Part shown: one piece after another, positions 34,532 to 43,529 of the stretch
Numbering within the stretch: position 1 is the stretch's first letter
Layout: every line of letters starts with the position of its first letter
Assembly: GCA_965198725.1 (NCBI GenBank)
Contig: CBDAPX010000001.1
Span: forward strand, 1,054,001 to 1,118,000
DNA: 64,000 nt
Direction of reading: 5' to 3'
From: CBDAPX01 sp965198725
GTDB lineage: Bacteria > Pseudomonadota > Alphaproteobacteria > Rhodobacterales > Rhodobacteraceae
Notes under the pieces: model-generated
The model's database searches: none
What the model was told of the DNA's origin: nothing
The model's input: the letters and a program-made list of their open reading frames with translations, nothing else
Made by a program: the position numbers and the translations under genes

Positions 34532-36622
34532 ATGTCCCGATCCGACACTATTGGGACAGATTTCAAAATTTATGACACGATGGCCAACCGGTTTTTGCAC
34601 GCTGAGGCCACTAGGCTGTATCAGCACCCGATAGATGTTCAGGGGACATTTCCACCAGGCTTTCTGGACCTTCCACTGCGGGCAGGTGAAACCCCGTTAG
34701 GCTTTGCCGCAGCGGAAGGCACGGCAGACGATGTTGGGCGGCTGGTCGCCTTAGGGGCCGATCCAAATACGCCCGATCTACGCGGCATTCCACCCATCGT
34801 GCATGCCGCGATTGCGCAAAACCTCGGTACCATTCTCAGCCTTGTTGAGGCGGGCGCGGACGTGGATGCGACAGACGCGAATGGGCGTACGGCGCTTCAC
34901 TACGTGTTCTTGTTTGGTGACGGCGACATTATGCAGGTTCTTCTATCGGCTGATGCCGACATGACCGCCACCGATATCGATGGCCGCGCGGTGATCGACT
35001 ATGCGCGCGCCACTTTTGGCGACAAAGACGAAAAACTGGTCGCCCAGGTGGCGCAAGAAATCCTGGATACAGAAGCCGCGATGCAAGAAGAGGCGGACGC
35101 GGCCGATGAAGACGACGAAAAACCTAACCCGCTCCCCGAATTGCGCGGCGATCCGGATTTTCAAATGCTCGACCGGGTGCAACAAGCCGAGGCCTACGCC
35201 TTTGACGGGGTCAGCACGATCACGATTTACATGATTTTTCGCGCCTCCATTCTGATCGGGGTTGGCGCCGACAATGCTTTTGCAGGCCTCGTTGCCCTGT
35301 ATGTCATTCTGTTCGGGCGCATGATCGCTCGGTATTTTAGTTTCGAAAAGACCGATGCGCCTTTATCCGGCGCGCTTCCTGCCGGTGCGTCTGTACGCGA
35401 GGTCAGTTTCATCCTGCGTGCTGCAAGCCGCCACGTATTCTCCAAACTCGACGACAAGATCGAAGCACGGGCCGATACCGGGCGCATGGAGCGCAAGCTT
35501 TGGCTGTTTGCGGCTTTGGCGCCATTGGCCGGTGTGTTGACAACGGGGATCATCTGCGCCGTGGTCGCAGGTCTCATCTATCTGCTGACGTTTATCCCTA
35601 TTCTTGGCTGGATCGTCGGCGGCATCATCGGCATTACGGTGGCCCTCGCGGCGCCGCGTTTTGTTTTCGGGATCATGGAAATCGTGTTTTCATGGGGCGC
35701 TGTACCTCAATTGGTCAGCAAAATCACCGCCCGCCAAAGCGCGCTGTCCGATTTCATCAACAGCAAGGATTTGGTGCGCGACGGTGGCGACTTTACGGAT
35801 GGCGGTGTTCTTTATCTGCGCTCGTTCGAATTCGACGGCAGTTTTGTGACCGACGGGCTCGATTTCGAGCTGTTGCTGATGCACCTCTTTCAGGATCACG
35901 CTCCGATCTTTGCCCTCAACGCCGATCCGACATCGCGTGGGACGTTAAACCTGAAGACCAGCGATAGCGATTGGCGCGCTGTGGTCGATGATATGATCCC
36001 CCGTGCCGGTATGATCCTTATGATCCCAGCGGTCACAGCAGGCGTGCGAGAGGAAATTGGGACGCTGGAGCGTGACGGGTGGTTTCAGAAAACGTTGTTC
36101 ATTGCGCCCCCTGAGAATGACGAAGGCACCGTGGGTCCAGCATGGGAAGAGATGCGGCATCATCCCGATCTGAGACATCTGGAAATTCCGCCCTTTTGCG
36201 ACGCCGGGTTCCTGTTTCGGCTGGACGATCAAGGTGTATTGCTTGAGGCAGGTCCACTTGGGATTGATCGGTCCCCGCTGCCACTGCTGGAGCCGGAAGA
36301 ACTGGAAAAAGCCAAGCACGATCCAGATCTGGAATTTGACGGCGACGGTGTGGACGTTGCGCAAGGGCAAAACGATGGCGGATGGGCCGATGGCGCGGTT
36401 GTCTCGGACGGTGGGGCAGGGGCGGCGTCGGGTTCTGCCGCCCCTGTTACGGCGTCCACGACACATGTTGTGGCCAGCAGCACCGTTCAGTTCTCTAGCC
36501 TTACCATGCTGATGCAATCTGCACAGGTGATGACGCCACAGGAATTCCAGACCCTGACCGGTGGAGATATTGTCGGGGTTGGCGGTGATGACGGGGGTGG
36601 GGACGGCGGCGGCGCGATGTGA
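34532..36622 (+). CDS. Ankyrin-repeat, transmembrane protein with LRSF-type C-terminal domain
   Basis: 696 residues from MSRSDTIGTDFKIYDTMANR; ATG 34580 is an alternative, and a longer frame from 34388 overlaps the divergent regulator. Residues about 50-155 are three ankyrin repeats (AGETPLGFAAAEGTADDVGR, GADVDATDANGRTALHYVF). An acidic linker (185-200) is followed by one or two membrane segments (about 230-262) and two more (about 325-378). Residues about 425-560 form a compact alpha/beta-looking domain starting GGVLYLRSFEFD, with DSDWRAVVDDMIPRAGMILM, VREEIGTL and KTLFIAPP, a pattern I have seen in membrane proteins with a TIR-like fold but cannot assign. The C-terminal 75 residues are Gly/Ala/Asp-rich. 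Function unknown; the layout suggests a membrane-held sensor or effector. Confidence 0.75.
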   Translation: MSRSDTIGTDFKIYDTMANRFLHAEATRLYQHPIDVQGTFPPGFLDLPLRAGETPLGFAAAEGTADDVGRLVALGADPNTPDLRGIPPIVHAAIAQNLGTILSLVEAGADVDATDANGRTALHYVFLFGDGDIMQVLLSADADMTATDIDGRAVIDYARATFGDKDEKLVAQVAQEILDTEAAMQEEADAADEDDEKPNPLPELRGDPDFQMLDRVQQAEAYAFDGVSTITIYMIFRASILIGVGADNAFAGLVALYVILFGRMIARYFSFEKTDAPLSGALPAGASVREVSFILRAASRHVFSKLDDKIEARADTGRMERKLWLFAALAPLAGVLTTGIICAVVAGLIYLLTFIPILGWIVGGIIGITVALAAPRFVFGIMEIVFSWGAVPQLVSKITARQSALSDFINSKDLVRDGGDFTDGGVLYLRSFEFDGSFVTDGLDFELLLMHLFQDHAPIFALNADPTSRGTLNLKTSDSDWRAVVDDMIPRAGMILMIPAVTAGVREEIGTLERDGWFQKTLFIAPPENDEGTVGPAWEEMRHHPDLRHLEIPPFCDAGFLFRLDDQGVLLEAGPLGIDRSPLPLLEPEELEKAKHDPDLEFDGDGVDVAQGQNDGGWADGAVVSDGGAGAASGSAAPVTASTTHVVASSTVQFSSLTMLMQSAQVMTPQEFQTLTGGDIVGVGGDDGGGDGGGAM

Positions 36623-36629
36623 TCGCGCC
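36611..36629. terminator. Short hairpin at the end of the ankyrin gene
   Basis: Perfect 8-bp stem GGCGCGAT (36611-36618) with ATCGCGCC (36622-36629), loop GTG, spanning the ankyrin gene stop and lying 12 bases before the end of the convergent CBS gene. Plausible two-way terminator, without a T-run. Confidence 0.5.
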
Positions 36630-36640
36630 GATCCAGCATG

Positions 36641-37162
36641 TTAGCCGACGATCAACTGTTTCAGCTGCAGGGCCTCGTGTTCCAGTTCGGTCAGGCGATA
36701 ATTCACGACGTCCCCGATCGTGATCATGCCGGTCAACCCGCCTGCGCCGACGACCGGCATATGGCGAAACCTGCCTTGGGTCATGCGTCGCAGCACGGAC
36801 ACCAACGCTTCGTCCGGGGTGCAGGTTTCAACCTTGGCAGTCATCACCTCTTCCACCTTATGAGGCAGGGTACGGCCCGGCGCATCGGCCAGTTTGCGCA
36901 CGATGTCACGCTCTGACAGGATGCCCTGAAGTGTGCCGTTGGCATCCGTCACAACCAGCGCACCAATGCGTTTGTCCCGCAGAATTCCAACCGCGTCGCC
37001 CAAAGTGTCCTGTGGGCGAATGGCAATAACGTCGCCGCCTTTGCTGTCGAGGATTTTTTGCACCGTGGCGTTCATTGCCGCGGTGTTCGTGCTTGTCGAC
37101 TGGCTGGTGGTTTTGACTTTCATATCGTCTTTACGACTTGGGGCTTGATATGAACTCGGCAT
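36641..37162 (-). CDS. CBS-domain protein
   Basis: 173 residues from MPSSYQAPSRKDDMKVKTT, with AGGAG eight bases before the ATG; ATG 37123 is a weaker alternative. After a Ser/Thr-rich N-terminus of about 35 residues, two CBS motifs make one Bateman module: VIAIRPQDTLGDAVGILRDK to GALVVTDANGTLQGILSERD, and VETCTPDEALVSVLRRMTQG to HMPVVGAGGLTGMITIGD. Such stand-alone modules bind AMP, ATP or NADH and regulate partners. No enzyme domain is fused. Convergent with the ankyrin gene; the target is not apparent. Confidence 0.88.
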   Translation of the reverse strand: MPSSYQAPSRKDDMKVKTTSQSTSTNTAAMNATVQKILDSKGGDVIAIRPQDTLGDAVGILRDKRIGALVVTDANGTLQGILSERDIVRKLADAPGRTLPHKVEEVMTAKVETCTPDEALVSVLRRMTQGRFRHMPVVGAGGLTGMITIGDVVNYRLTELEHEALQLKQLIVG

Positions 37163-37198
37163 CCGGGCGGCTCCTCGCTTGAAAAATGGCCAATCTGT

Positions 37199-37429
37199 AT
37201 GCCATTGAGCATAGAAGCTTATATTCGTTCTGGGAACTCTTACCTTTTGGCCGATCTGACCCTGACCCCCGCTGCGGCGCTGATCATCTTTGTGCTGACC
37301 TGCATCGCAGGCTATCAATATCGCCGTGTTTGGAAGGCCGACGGCCCCCATTGGCAGTTGTGGGTTTTCGGATTGGCGGCTGCGATTGGCTTGTTGACGG
37401 TGGGTTTGATCCCGCTCGACATCACCTAA
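37199..37429 (+). CDS. Small two-segment membrane protein
   Basis: 76 residues with two hydrophobic helices (AAALIIFVLTCIAGYQYRRV and WVFGLAAAIGLLTVGLIPL) and a short basic loop (RRVWKADGPHW). Divergent from the CBS gene and convergent with nqrM, 7 bases from its end. Not recognised. Its location beside the Na+-NQR genes may be chance. Codon use fits the surrounding genes and no competing frame is better, which favours a real gene. Confidence 0.55.
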   Translation: MPLSIEAYIRSGNSYLLADLTLTPAAALIIFVLTCIAGYQYRRVWKADGPHWQLWVFGLAAAIGLLTVGLIPLDIT

Positions 37430-37436
37430 GCTCGGT

Positions 37437-37673
37437 TCAGCCGTCCCGTTCCATTTCAGCGATCATCTTGCGCGCCCGAGGACAGGCCAGCCGTTCGCGC
37501 AGTGGGCTGTTGGGATCAATTTCCTTATTGCACACAAGGCATTGATCCGCGTCTGCAATTGCATTGAGGCCCCCGCAGCTGCCTTTGATCGTTTTGCCCA
37601 TGAAAATCACACCCAGCGCCATGCCGGTCATGATCAACAGAAGAATCCCAAAGGTCAGAAAGAAGGTCAGCAC
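37437..37673 (-). CDS. nqrM: Na+-NQR maturation protein NqrM
   Basis: 78 residues with one N-terminal membrane helix (MLTFFLTFGILLLIMTGMALGVIFMG) and the NqrM cysteine cluster: CGGLNAI with Cys33, then QCLVCNK with Cys45 and Cys48. NqrM is needed to insert iron into the NqrD/NqrE membrane site of the sodium pump. Encoded 15 bases after apbE and divergent from nqrA-F; in many bacteria nqrM and apbE instead follow nqrF. The length and all three cysteines match the family. Confidence 0.9.
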   Translation of the reverse strand: MLTFFLTFGILLLIMTGMALGVIFMGKTIKGSCGGLNAIADADQCLVCNKEIDPNSPLRERLACPRARKMIAEMERDG

Positions 37674-37688
37674 GGGGGGCTCCGATGA

Positions 37689-38711
37689 TTAGGCTTGCAA
37701 CTGTGCGAAACGCACGCTTGGCGTTGTCTTGAACTGAATATCGGTGCTGTCGGTGTCCCGTTCAATGAACATTACCGCGAGGTTCAGCTGGTCGGCAATT
37801 TCCAGCCCGCGCTCTTTGCCAAGAACCAGCATCGCTGTGGCCCATGCATCAGCCAGCATGGCGTTTTCTGCCAGAACCGTTGCAGAGGTTGTCGCGTGGG
37901 TCACGGGCCGACCCGTCTTTGCGTCCAGAATATGCGAGAACCGCTCACCATCTTTTTCGAAATAGTTGCGATAGTCACCGGACGTTGCCATGCCCATGTT
38001 GGTCAGGCCGACAACTTGCTGAACACCGCGATCAAAGGGATTGGGTGTTTCGATGCCGATCTGCCACGGCATGCCCTCCGGGTTGCGACCCGATGTGTAG
38101 ATGTCGCCGCCGATCTCAACCATGAAGTCTTGGAAACCCAGAGCTTTTAGCCCTTGTGCGACATGGTCGACGCCAAAGCCTTTGCCAATTGCCGACAGGT
38201 AAATCTGAGCGTCCGGATGGGTCTTTTGCAGACTGTTACCATCGACCCGGATCATGTCCGCCTGACCAGACGCGGCCAGTGCGTCAAAGATGTCTGATTC
38301 GGATGGAACCGGGGTGTCCACGGTGCGCGCGCCAAAGCCCCATTTTTCGATCAATGGGCCAAGCGTTACATCAAACTGACCGTCAGATGCGATGTGAACG
38401 TCCTGCGCGGCCTGCATGACAGCGGCCAGTTCCGGCGACACGGTCATCGGCGCAGTAGATGCGGACGCGTTGAAGCGCGAGATTTCCGACGCGGCATCCC
38501 AGTTTGACATCTGCGCGTTGACGGTCGCCAGGTGGCTGTCAATCGCCTTGCGCAGGTCTTCCTCGCTGAACGACTTGGTGTGATCAACGGCGACAACTGA
38601 ATAGGTCGTACCCATTGTCAGACCGGTCAACTCAAGCACAGAGCCGCCCAGCTGGCACGCGGCCAATCCGAGGGGCAGGATGAGGAAGTGGCGTCTTGAT
38701 AGGGATGTCAT
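37689..38711 (-). CDS. apbE: FAD:protein FMN transferase ApbE
   Basis: 340 residues from MTSLSRRHFLILPLGLAACQ, a lipoprotein signal with lipobox LAAC, so it is anchored on the periplasmic side. ApbE core: LTGLTMGTTYSVVAV at the start, YLSAIGKGFGVDHVAQGLK, EIGGDIYTSGRN, SGDYRNYFEKDG and HILDAKTGRPVTHA, which bind FAD and Mg2+. It moves FMN from FAD onto threonines of NqrB and NqrC; candidate acceptor sites are visible in both (Thr226 and Thr238). Divergent from nqrA and followed by nqrM. Confidence 0.92.
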   Translation of the reverse strand: MTSLSRRHFLILPLGLAACQLGGSVLELTGLTMGTTYSVVAVDHTKSFSEEDLRKAIDSHLATVNAQMSNWDAASEISRFNASASTAPMTVSPELAAVMQAAQDVHIASDGQFDVTLGPLIEKWGFGARTVDTPVPSESDIFDALAASGQADMIRVDGNSLQKTHPDAQIYLSAIGKGFGVDHVAQGLKALGFQDFMVEIGGDIYTSGRNPEGMPWQIGIETPNPFDRGVQQVVGLTNMGMATSGDYRNYFEKDGERFSHILDAKTGRPVTHATTSATVLAENAMLADAWATAMLVLGKERGLEIADQLNLAVMFIERDTDSTDIQFKTTPSVRFAQLQA

Positions 38712-38906
38712 TTCTGGCACTACTCTGGATATACGAAACGTGTTGGGCGCCCACATAGCCTATCTGAACGAGGCTTGTGTTGCGACATTGTGGCTCGGTT
38801 GGGTATAAAGCAGTGGGCAGGTGAGTCAAATAGCACTAGCGACGGATTGGATCGCTGGGGCTGGTATGATAACGCCGCATCTGAAAAACTCACAGGAAGA
38901 CTTGGC

Positions 38907-40250
38907 GTGCAGCACTTTACGCTACAAAAAGGTTTGGATCTCTCTGTCGTCGGATCGCCTGAATCGGGGGTCCAAGACGCTCCTGCCGTTCATACGGTTG
39001 CGGTTCTGGGGGCAGACTATATCGGACTGAAGCCGCGATTGGCCGTTCAGGAAGGTGACGTGGTTGGGGCAGGGGCCCCGCTTTTCTCTCACAAAGACAC
39101 GCCCGACGTGATGGTCGTTGCGCCGGTCTCGGGGCGGATCAAAGCCGTAAATCGCGGCGCACGCCGCGTTCTGATCAGCGTCGAGATCGAGGTTGACGCG
39201 GATGCCGCGCCGGCGGTGGATTTTTCCAACGTTGGTGATGCGACAACTGCGGAAGGTTTGGCCGAACGGCTGTGCGCTGCGGGCCTATGGACGTCGTTCC
39301 GCACGCGGCCTTACTCCAAGGTGCCCGATCCCGCGACGCGCCCGGCCGCGTTGTTTGTCACCGCGATGGACACAGAGCCATTGGCCGGTGACCCCGCGCT
39401 GGTCATTGCCGAAGCCGAAGAGGCCTTTGTCAAAGGTCTGACCGCGATTTCCGGGCTGAGCGAAGGCGCCACCTATCTGTGCCATGCGGCTGGCGCGTCT
39501 ATTCCGGGCGGCGATGTCGATGGTGTGACAGCAGCGGCCTTTGGGGGGCCGCATCCGGCAGGATTGGCGGGAACCCATATGCACTTCCTTGAGCCGCCAA
39601 GTGCGACCAAGACGATATGGTCGATCGGGTATCAGGATGTGATCGCCATCGGTCGGCTGTTGATGACGGGGAATTATGACGCGTCTCGTGTTGTCGCGCT
39701 GACCGGACCTTTGTGCGCCAACCCGCGCATGGTGCGGACGGTGGCTGGCGCCTCTATCCCCGACCTGATCAAAGGCGACGTGTCGGGCGACGCCCCATTG
39801 CGCATGATCTCGGGATCGATCCTGAGCGGGCGTATGGCCGAAGGGGCGGATGCCTATGTTGGTCGCTATGCGCGGCAGGTCACACTGATCGAAGAAGATA
39901 AAGAGCAGATTCCGATGGGCTGGATTCGCCCGATGGGCTCAAAATTTGCCTATCAGCCGGTTCTGGGCTCTGCGTTCACCAAGAAGCTTTATGCGCTGAC
40001 ATCGAACCTGAACGGCGGTCGCCGCGCGATGGTCCCGCTGGGCACTTTTGAAGAACTGATGCCGCAGGATTACCTGCCCACACAACTGTTGCGGGCGATG
40101 CTGGTCATGGACACCGACCAAGCACAGGCTTTGGGCGCGTTAGAACTGGACGAAGAAGACCTCGGCCTTGTCGGGTTCGCCTGTCCGGCCAAATACGAAT
40201 ATGGCATGGCGCTGCGCGACTGCCTCACCAAAATCGAGAAGGAAGGCTAA
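38907..40250 (+). CDS. nqrA: Na+-translocating NADH:quinone reductase subunit A
   Basis: 447 residues from GTG 38907 with AGGAAG upstream; the longer frame from 38775 adds 44 residues absent from the family. NqrA is the soluble cytoplasmic subunit, near the quinone site. Recognisable segments: FTLQKGLDLSVVGSPES, YIGLKPRLAVQEGDVVGAGA, VMVVAPVSGRIKAVNRGARR, and later GYQDVIAIGRLL and VTLIEEDKEQIPMGWI. The N-terminal barrel-sandwich resembles RnfC. First gene of nqrABCDEF; the next gene starts 2 bases after its stop. Confidence 0.93.
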   Translation: MQHFTLQKGLDLSVVGSPESGVQDAPAVHTVAVLGADYIGLKPRLAVQEGDVVGAGAPLFSHKDTPDVMVVAPVSGRIKAVNRGARRVLISVEIEVDADAAPAVDFSNVGDATTAEGLAERLCAAGLWTSFRTRPYSKVPDPATRPAALFVTAMDTEPLAGDPALVIAEAEEAFVKGLTAISGLSEGATYLCHAAGASIPGGDVDGVTAAAFGGPHPAGLAGTHMHFLEPPSATKTIWSIGYQDVIAIGRLLMTGNYDASRVVALTGPLCANPRMVRTVAGASIPDLIKGDVSGDAPLRMISGSILSGRMAEGADAYVGRYARQVTLIEEDKEQIPMGWIRPMGSKFAYQPVLGSAFTKKLYALTSNLNGGRRAMVPLGTFEELMPQDYLPTQLLRAMLVMDTDQAQALGALELDEEDLGLVGFACPAKYEYGMALRDCLTKIEKEG

Positions 40251-40252
40251 TC

Positions 40253-41452
40253 ATGGGATTGCGCAGCTTTTTCGACTCAATCGAACCGCATTTCGAAAAG
40301 GGCGGTAAGTGGGAGCAATATTTCCCCATTTACGAGATGGTGGAGAGCTTTCTCTATACGCCCAAGACGGTGACAAAGGCAGCGCCACATGCGCGGTCTT
40401 ACATCGATATGAAGCGGATCATGACCTACGTGGTCATTGCGACGATCCCTTGTATCCTGATGGCGCTGTATAACACCGGCTATCAGACCAACCTTGCCTT
40501 GCAGGACCATGAGGCGACCGGTTGGCGCGCGTGGCTGATCGGAACGTTGGGCATCGGGTTCAACCCGGCCAATCCGATCGCCAACATGCTGCACGGGTTG
40601 CTGTATTTCCTGCCGGTCTACATCACCACGCTGGTGGCCGGCGGTATTTTCGAGGTCATTTTCGCCACCGTACGCAAGCACGAAGTGAACGAAGGTTTCC
40701 TCGTTTCCTCAATGCTTTATGCGTTGATCGTCCCGGCGACCACGCCGCTCTGGCAGGTGGCGCTTGGCATCATCTTTGGCGTTGTGATCGGCAAAGAGGT
40801 GTTTGGAGGCACTGGCAAGAATTTCCTCAACCCCGCACTGACCGGGCGGGCATTCCTTTATTTCGCGTATCCGGTACAGCTGTCTGGTGACAGTGTCTGG
40901 GTGCCCGTGGACGGCTATTCGGGGGCAACAGCACTGGCGGTTTCGGCCTCTGACGGGGTACAGGAACTGGCCGCGCGCGGCATGACATGGTGGGACAGCT
41001 TCCTTGGGTTCATCCCCGGCTCGCTTGGTGAAACCTCGACACTGGCCTGTCTGATCGGGCTGGTCTTCCTGCTGGTCACCAAGATCGCCAACTACCGCAT
41101 GGTGGTGGGCTGTCTGGGCGGCATGATCGGTTTCTCGCTGTTGCTGAACCTGATTGGCTCGGACACCAACCCGATGTTTGCCATGCCGTGGTACTGGCAT
41201 CTGGTACTGGGCGGTTATGCCTTTGGTCTGGTCTTTATGGTGACCGAACCAGTGTCCGGCGCGCACACCAATATGGGCAGGTACATCTATGGCGCGTTGA
41301 TCGGTTTCATGGTTGTGATGATCCGTGTGATCAACCCGGCTTTCCCTGAAGGTATGATGCTGGCCATCTTGTTCGGGAATGTGTTCGCGCCGCTGATCGA
41401 TTATTTTGTGGTCCAAGCCAACATCAAACGTAGGGCCAAGCGCCATGCCTGA
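40253..41452 (+). CDS. nqrB: Na+-translocating NADH:quinone reductase subunit B
   Basis: 399 residues, ten membrane segments. An N-terminal soluble helix region (FFDSIEPHFEKGGKWEQYFP) precedes the membrane part, as in known NqrB. The covalent FMN acceptor is in GYSGATALAV, Thr226, matching the S-G-A-T acceptor motif used by ApbE; riboflavin also binds this subunit. NqrB carries the main part of the Na+ path. It overlaps nqrC by 8 bases. Confidence 0.94.
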   Translation: MGLRSFFDSIEPHFEKGGKWEQYFPIYEMVESFLYTPKTVTKAAPHARSYIDMKRIMTYVVIATIPCILMALYNTGYQTNLALQDHEATGWRAWLIGTLGIGFNPANPIANMLHGLLYFLPVYITTLVAGGIFEVIFATVRKHEVNEGFLVSSMLYALIVPATTPLWQVALGIIFGVVIGKEVFGGTGKNFLNPALTGRAFLYFAYPVQLSGDSVWVPVDGYSGATALAVSASDGVQELAARGMTWWDSFLGFIPGSLGETSTLACLIGLVFLLVTKIANYRMVVGCLGGMIGFSLLLNLIGSDTNPMFAMPWYWHLVLGGYAFGLVFMVTEPVSGAHTNMGRYIYGALIGFMVVMIRVINPAFPEGMMLAILFGNVFAPLIDYFVVQANIKRRAKRHA

Positions 41453-42254
41453 CGACAACACAGAAAACCAAGGTTTCATCAAACGTTTCCTGGCGTTGCC
41501 ACCGGATTCCGTGCCCAAGACCGTGTTCGTTGCGGTTGCGCTGTGCCTTGTGGCGTCGATGATCGTGTCTGCCACGGCCGTAGCGTCGCGCCCGATCCAG
41601 GACGTGAACAAGCTGAAAGACAAACAGGTCAACATCCTGCAGGTCGCAGGAGTCTATGACCCAGACGTCGATGTCAGCGAAGCGTTTGCCGCGTTTGAAC
41701 CGCACGTGCTGGAGCTGGCCAGCGGTGAATTCACCGATGAATATGACGCGCTGCTGTTTGATGATCGCGGCGCGGCGAGCGATCCGTCAATCTCTAGACC
41801 GTTAGAGGTGGACCCGGCAGGGATCGGTCGCCAATCCAACTATGCGGTTGTCTACTTGTTGCGGGATGATGAAGGCGGCATCGACAAGGTGATTTTGCCG
41901 ATCCACGGCTACGGGCTGTGGTCCACGCTTTATGGCTTTATCGCGCTGGAGGAGAACGGCAACGATATCTACGGCCTGCAATTCTACGAACATGGCGAAA
42001 CACCCGGCCTAGGGGCCGAGGTTGACAACCCCCGTTGGAAGTCGCTTTGGAATGGTAAAAAACTGGCTGATGAGGCCGGTGATCTGCAGATCACAGTGGC
42101 CAAAACGGCCCCCGCCGCAGGGCCCGATTACCACATCGATGCACTGGCTGGGGCGACACTGACAACCGTTGGAGTCGACAACCTGGTGAAGTTCTGGATG
42201 GGTGAAGAAGGCTATGAGCCGTTCCTCGAAAATCTGAAGGCAGGAGAAATCTGA
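41445..42254 (+). CDS. nqrC: Na+-translocating NADH:quinone reductase subunit C
   Basis: 269 residues from MPDDNTENQGFIKRFLALPP; the ATG lies 8 bases inside nqrB. One membrane helix (TVFVAVALCLVASMIVSATAVAS) anchors a periplasmic domain with the covalent FMN site DALAGATLTTVGVDN, Thr238. The conserved GYGLWSTLYGFIALEENG and EHGETPGLGAEVDN segments are present. Electrons pass from the NqrF/NqrDE iron centre to this FMN, then to NqrB. Confidence 0.94.
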   Translation: MPDDNTENQGFIKRFLALPPDSVPKTVFVAVALCLVASMIVSATAVASRPIQDVNKLKDKQVNILQVAGVYDPDVDVSEAFAAFEPHVLELASGEFTDEYDALLFDDRGAASDPSISRPLEVDPAGIGRQSNYAVVYLLRDDEGGIDKVILPIHGYGLWSTLYGFIALEENGNDIYGLQFYEHGETPGLGAEVDNPRWKSLWNGKKLADEAGDLQITVAKTAPAAGPDYHIDALAGATLTTVGVDNLVKFWMGEEGYEPFLENLKAGEI

Positions 42255-42906
42255 TGTCGCAGACACGCAAAGAGATGCTTGTCGATCCGTTGGTCGACAA
42301 CAACCCGATCACTCTGCAGGTTCTGGGGATCTGTTCGGCCCTTGCCGTCACCTCATCCTTGCAGGTTTCGATGGTCATGGCTTTGGCCGTGATCTTTGTG
42401 ACTGGCTTTTCATCGATGTTCATCTCGATGATCCGCAACCAGATCCCGGGCTCGATCCGGATCATCGTGCAGATGGTCGTCATCGCCTCGCTGGTGATCA
42501 TGGTGGACCAGATCCTCAAGGCATTTGCCTATGAGATTTCCAAGACATTGTCGGTCTTTGTCGGCCTGATCATCACCAACTGTATCGTCATGGGCCGCGC
42601 CGAAGCGTTTGCCATGAAGAACCCGCCGCTCGAAAGCTTTATCGACGGGGTCGGGAACGGGATGGGCTATGGCCTGATCCTGCTGCTGGTTGGCTTTGTC
42701 CGGGAACTCTTTGGCGCTGGCAGCCTCTTTGGCGTGACCATTCTGGAAACGGTCAACAACGGCGGCTGGTACGTACCCAATGGTATGCTGCTTTTGCCGC
42801 CATCGGCGTTCTTTATCATCGGCTTGATCATCTGGGCGTTCCGCACTTGGAAGCCAGAGCAGGTGGAAGAGCGTGAGTACAAAATTCAAGCTGTCGAGGC
42901 CCACTG

Positions 42907-42907
<1 letters not shown>
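42254..42907 (+). CDS. nqrD: Na+-translocating NADH:quinone reductase subunit D
   Basis: 217 residues with six membrane helices. It starts inside the nqrC stop (TGATG) and its own stop overlaps the nqrE start the same way. NqrD/RnfE-type features: FSSMFISMIRNQIPGSIRII and FVGLIITNCIVMGRAEAFAM, the latter with the cysteine that helps hold the iron centre in the membrane together with NqrE. Pairs with NqrE in opposite topology. Confidence 0.94.
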
Positions 42908-43515
<608 letters not shown>

Positions 43516-43529
43516 GGGAGAAGACGAAA

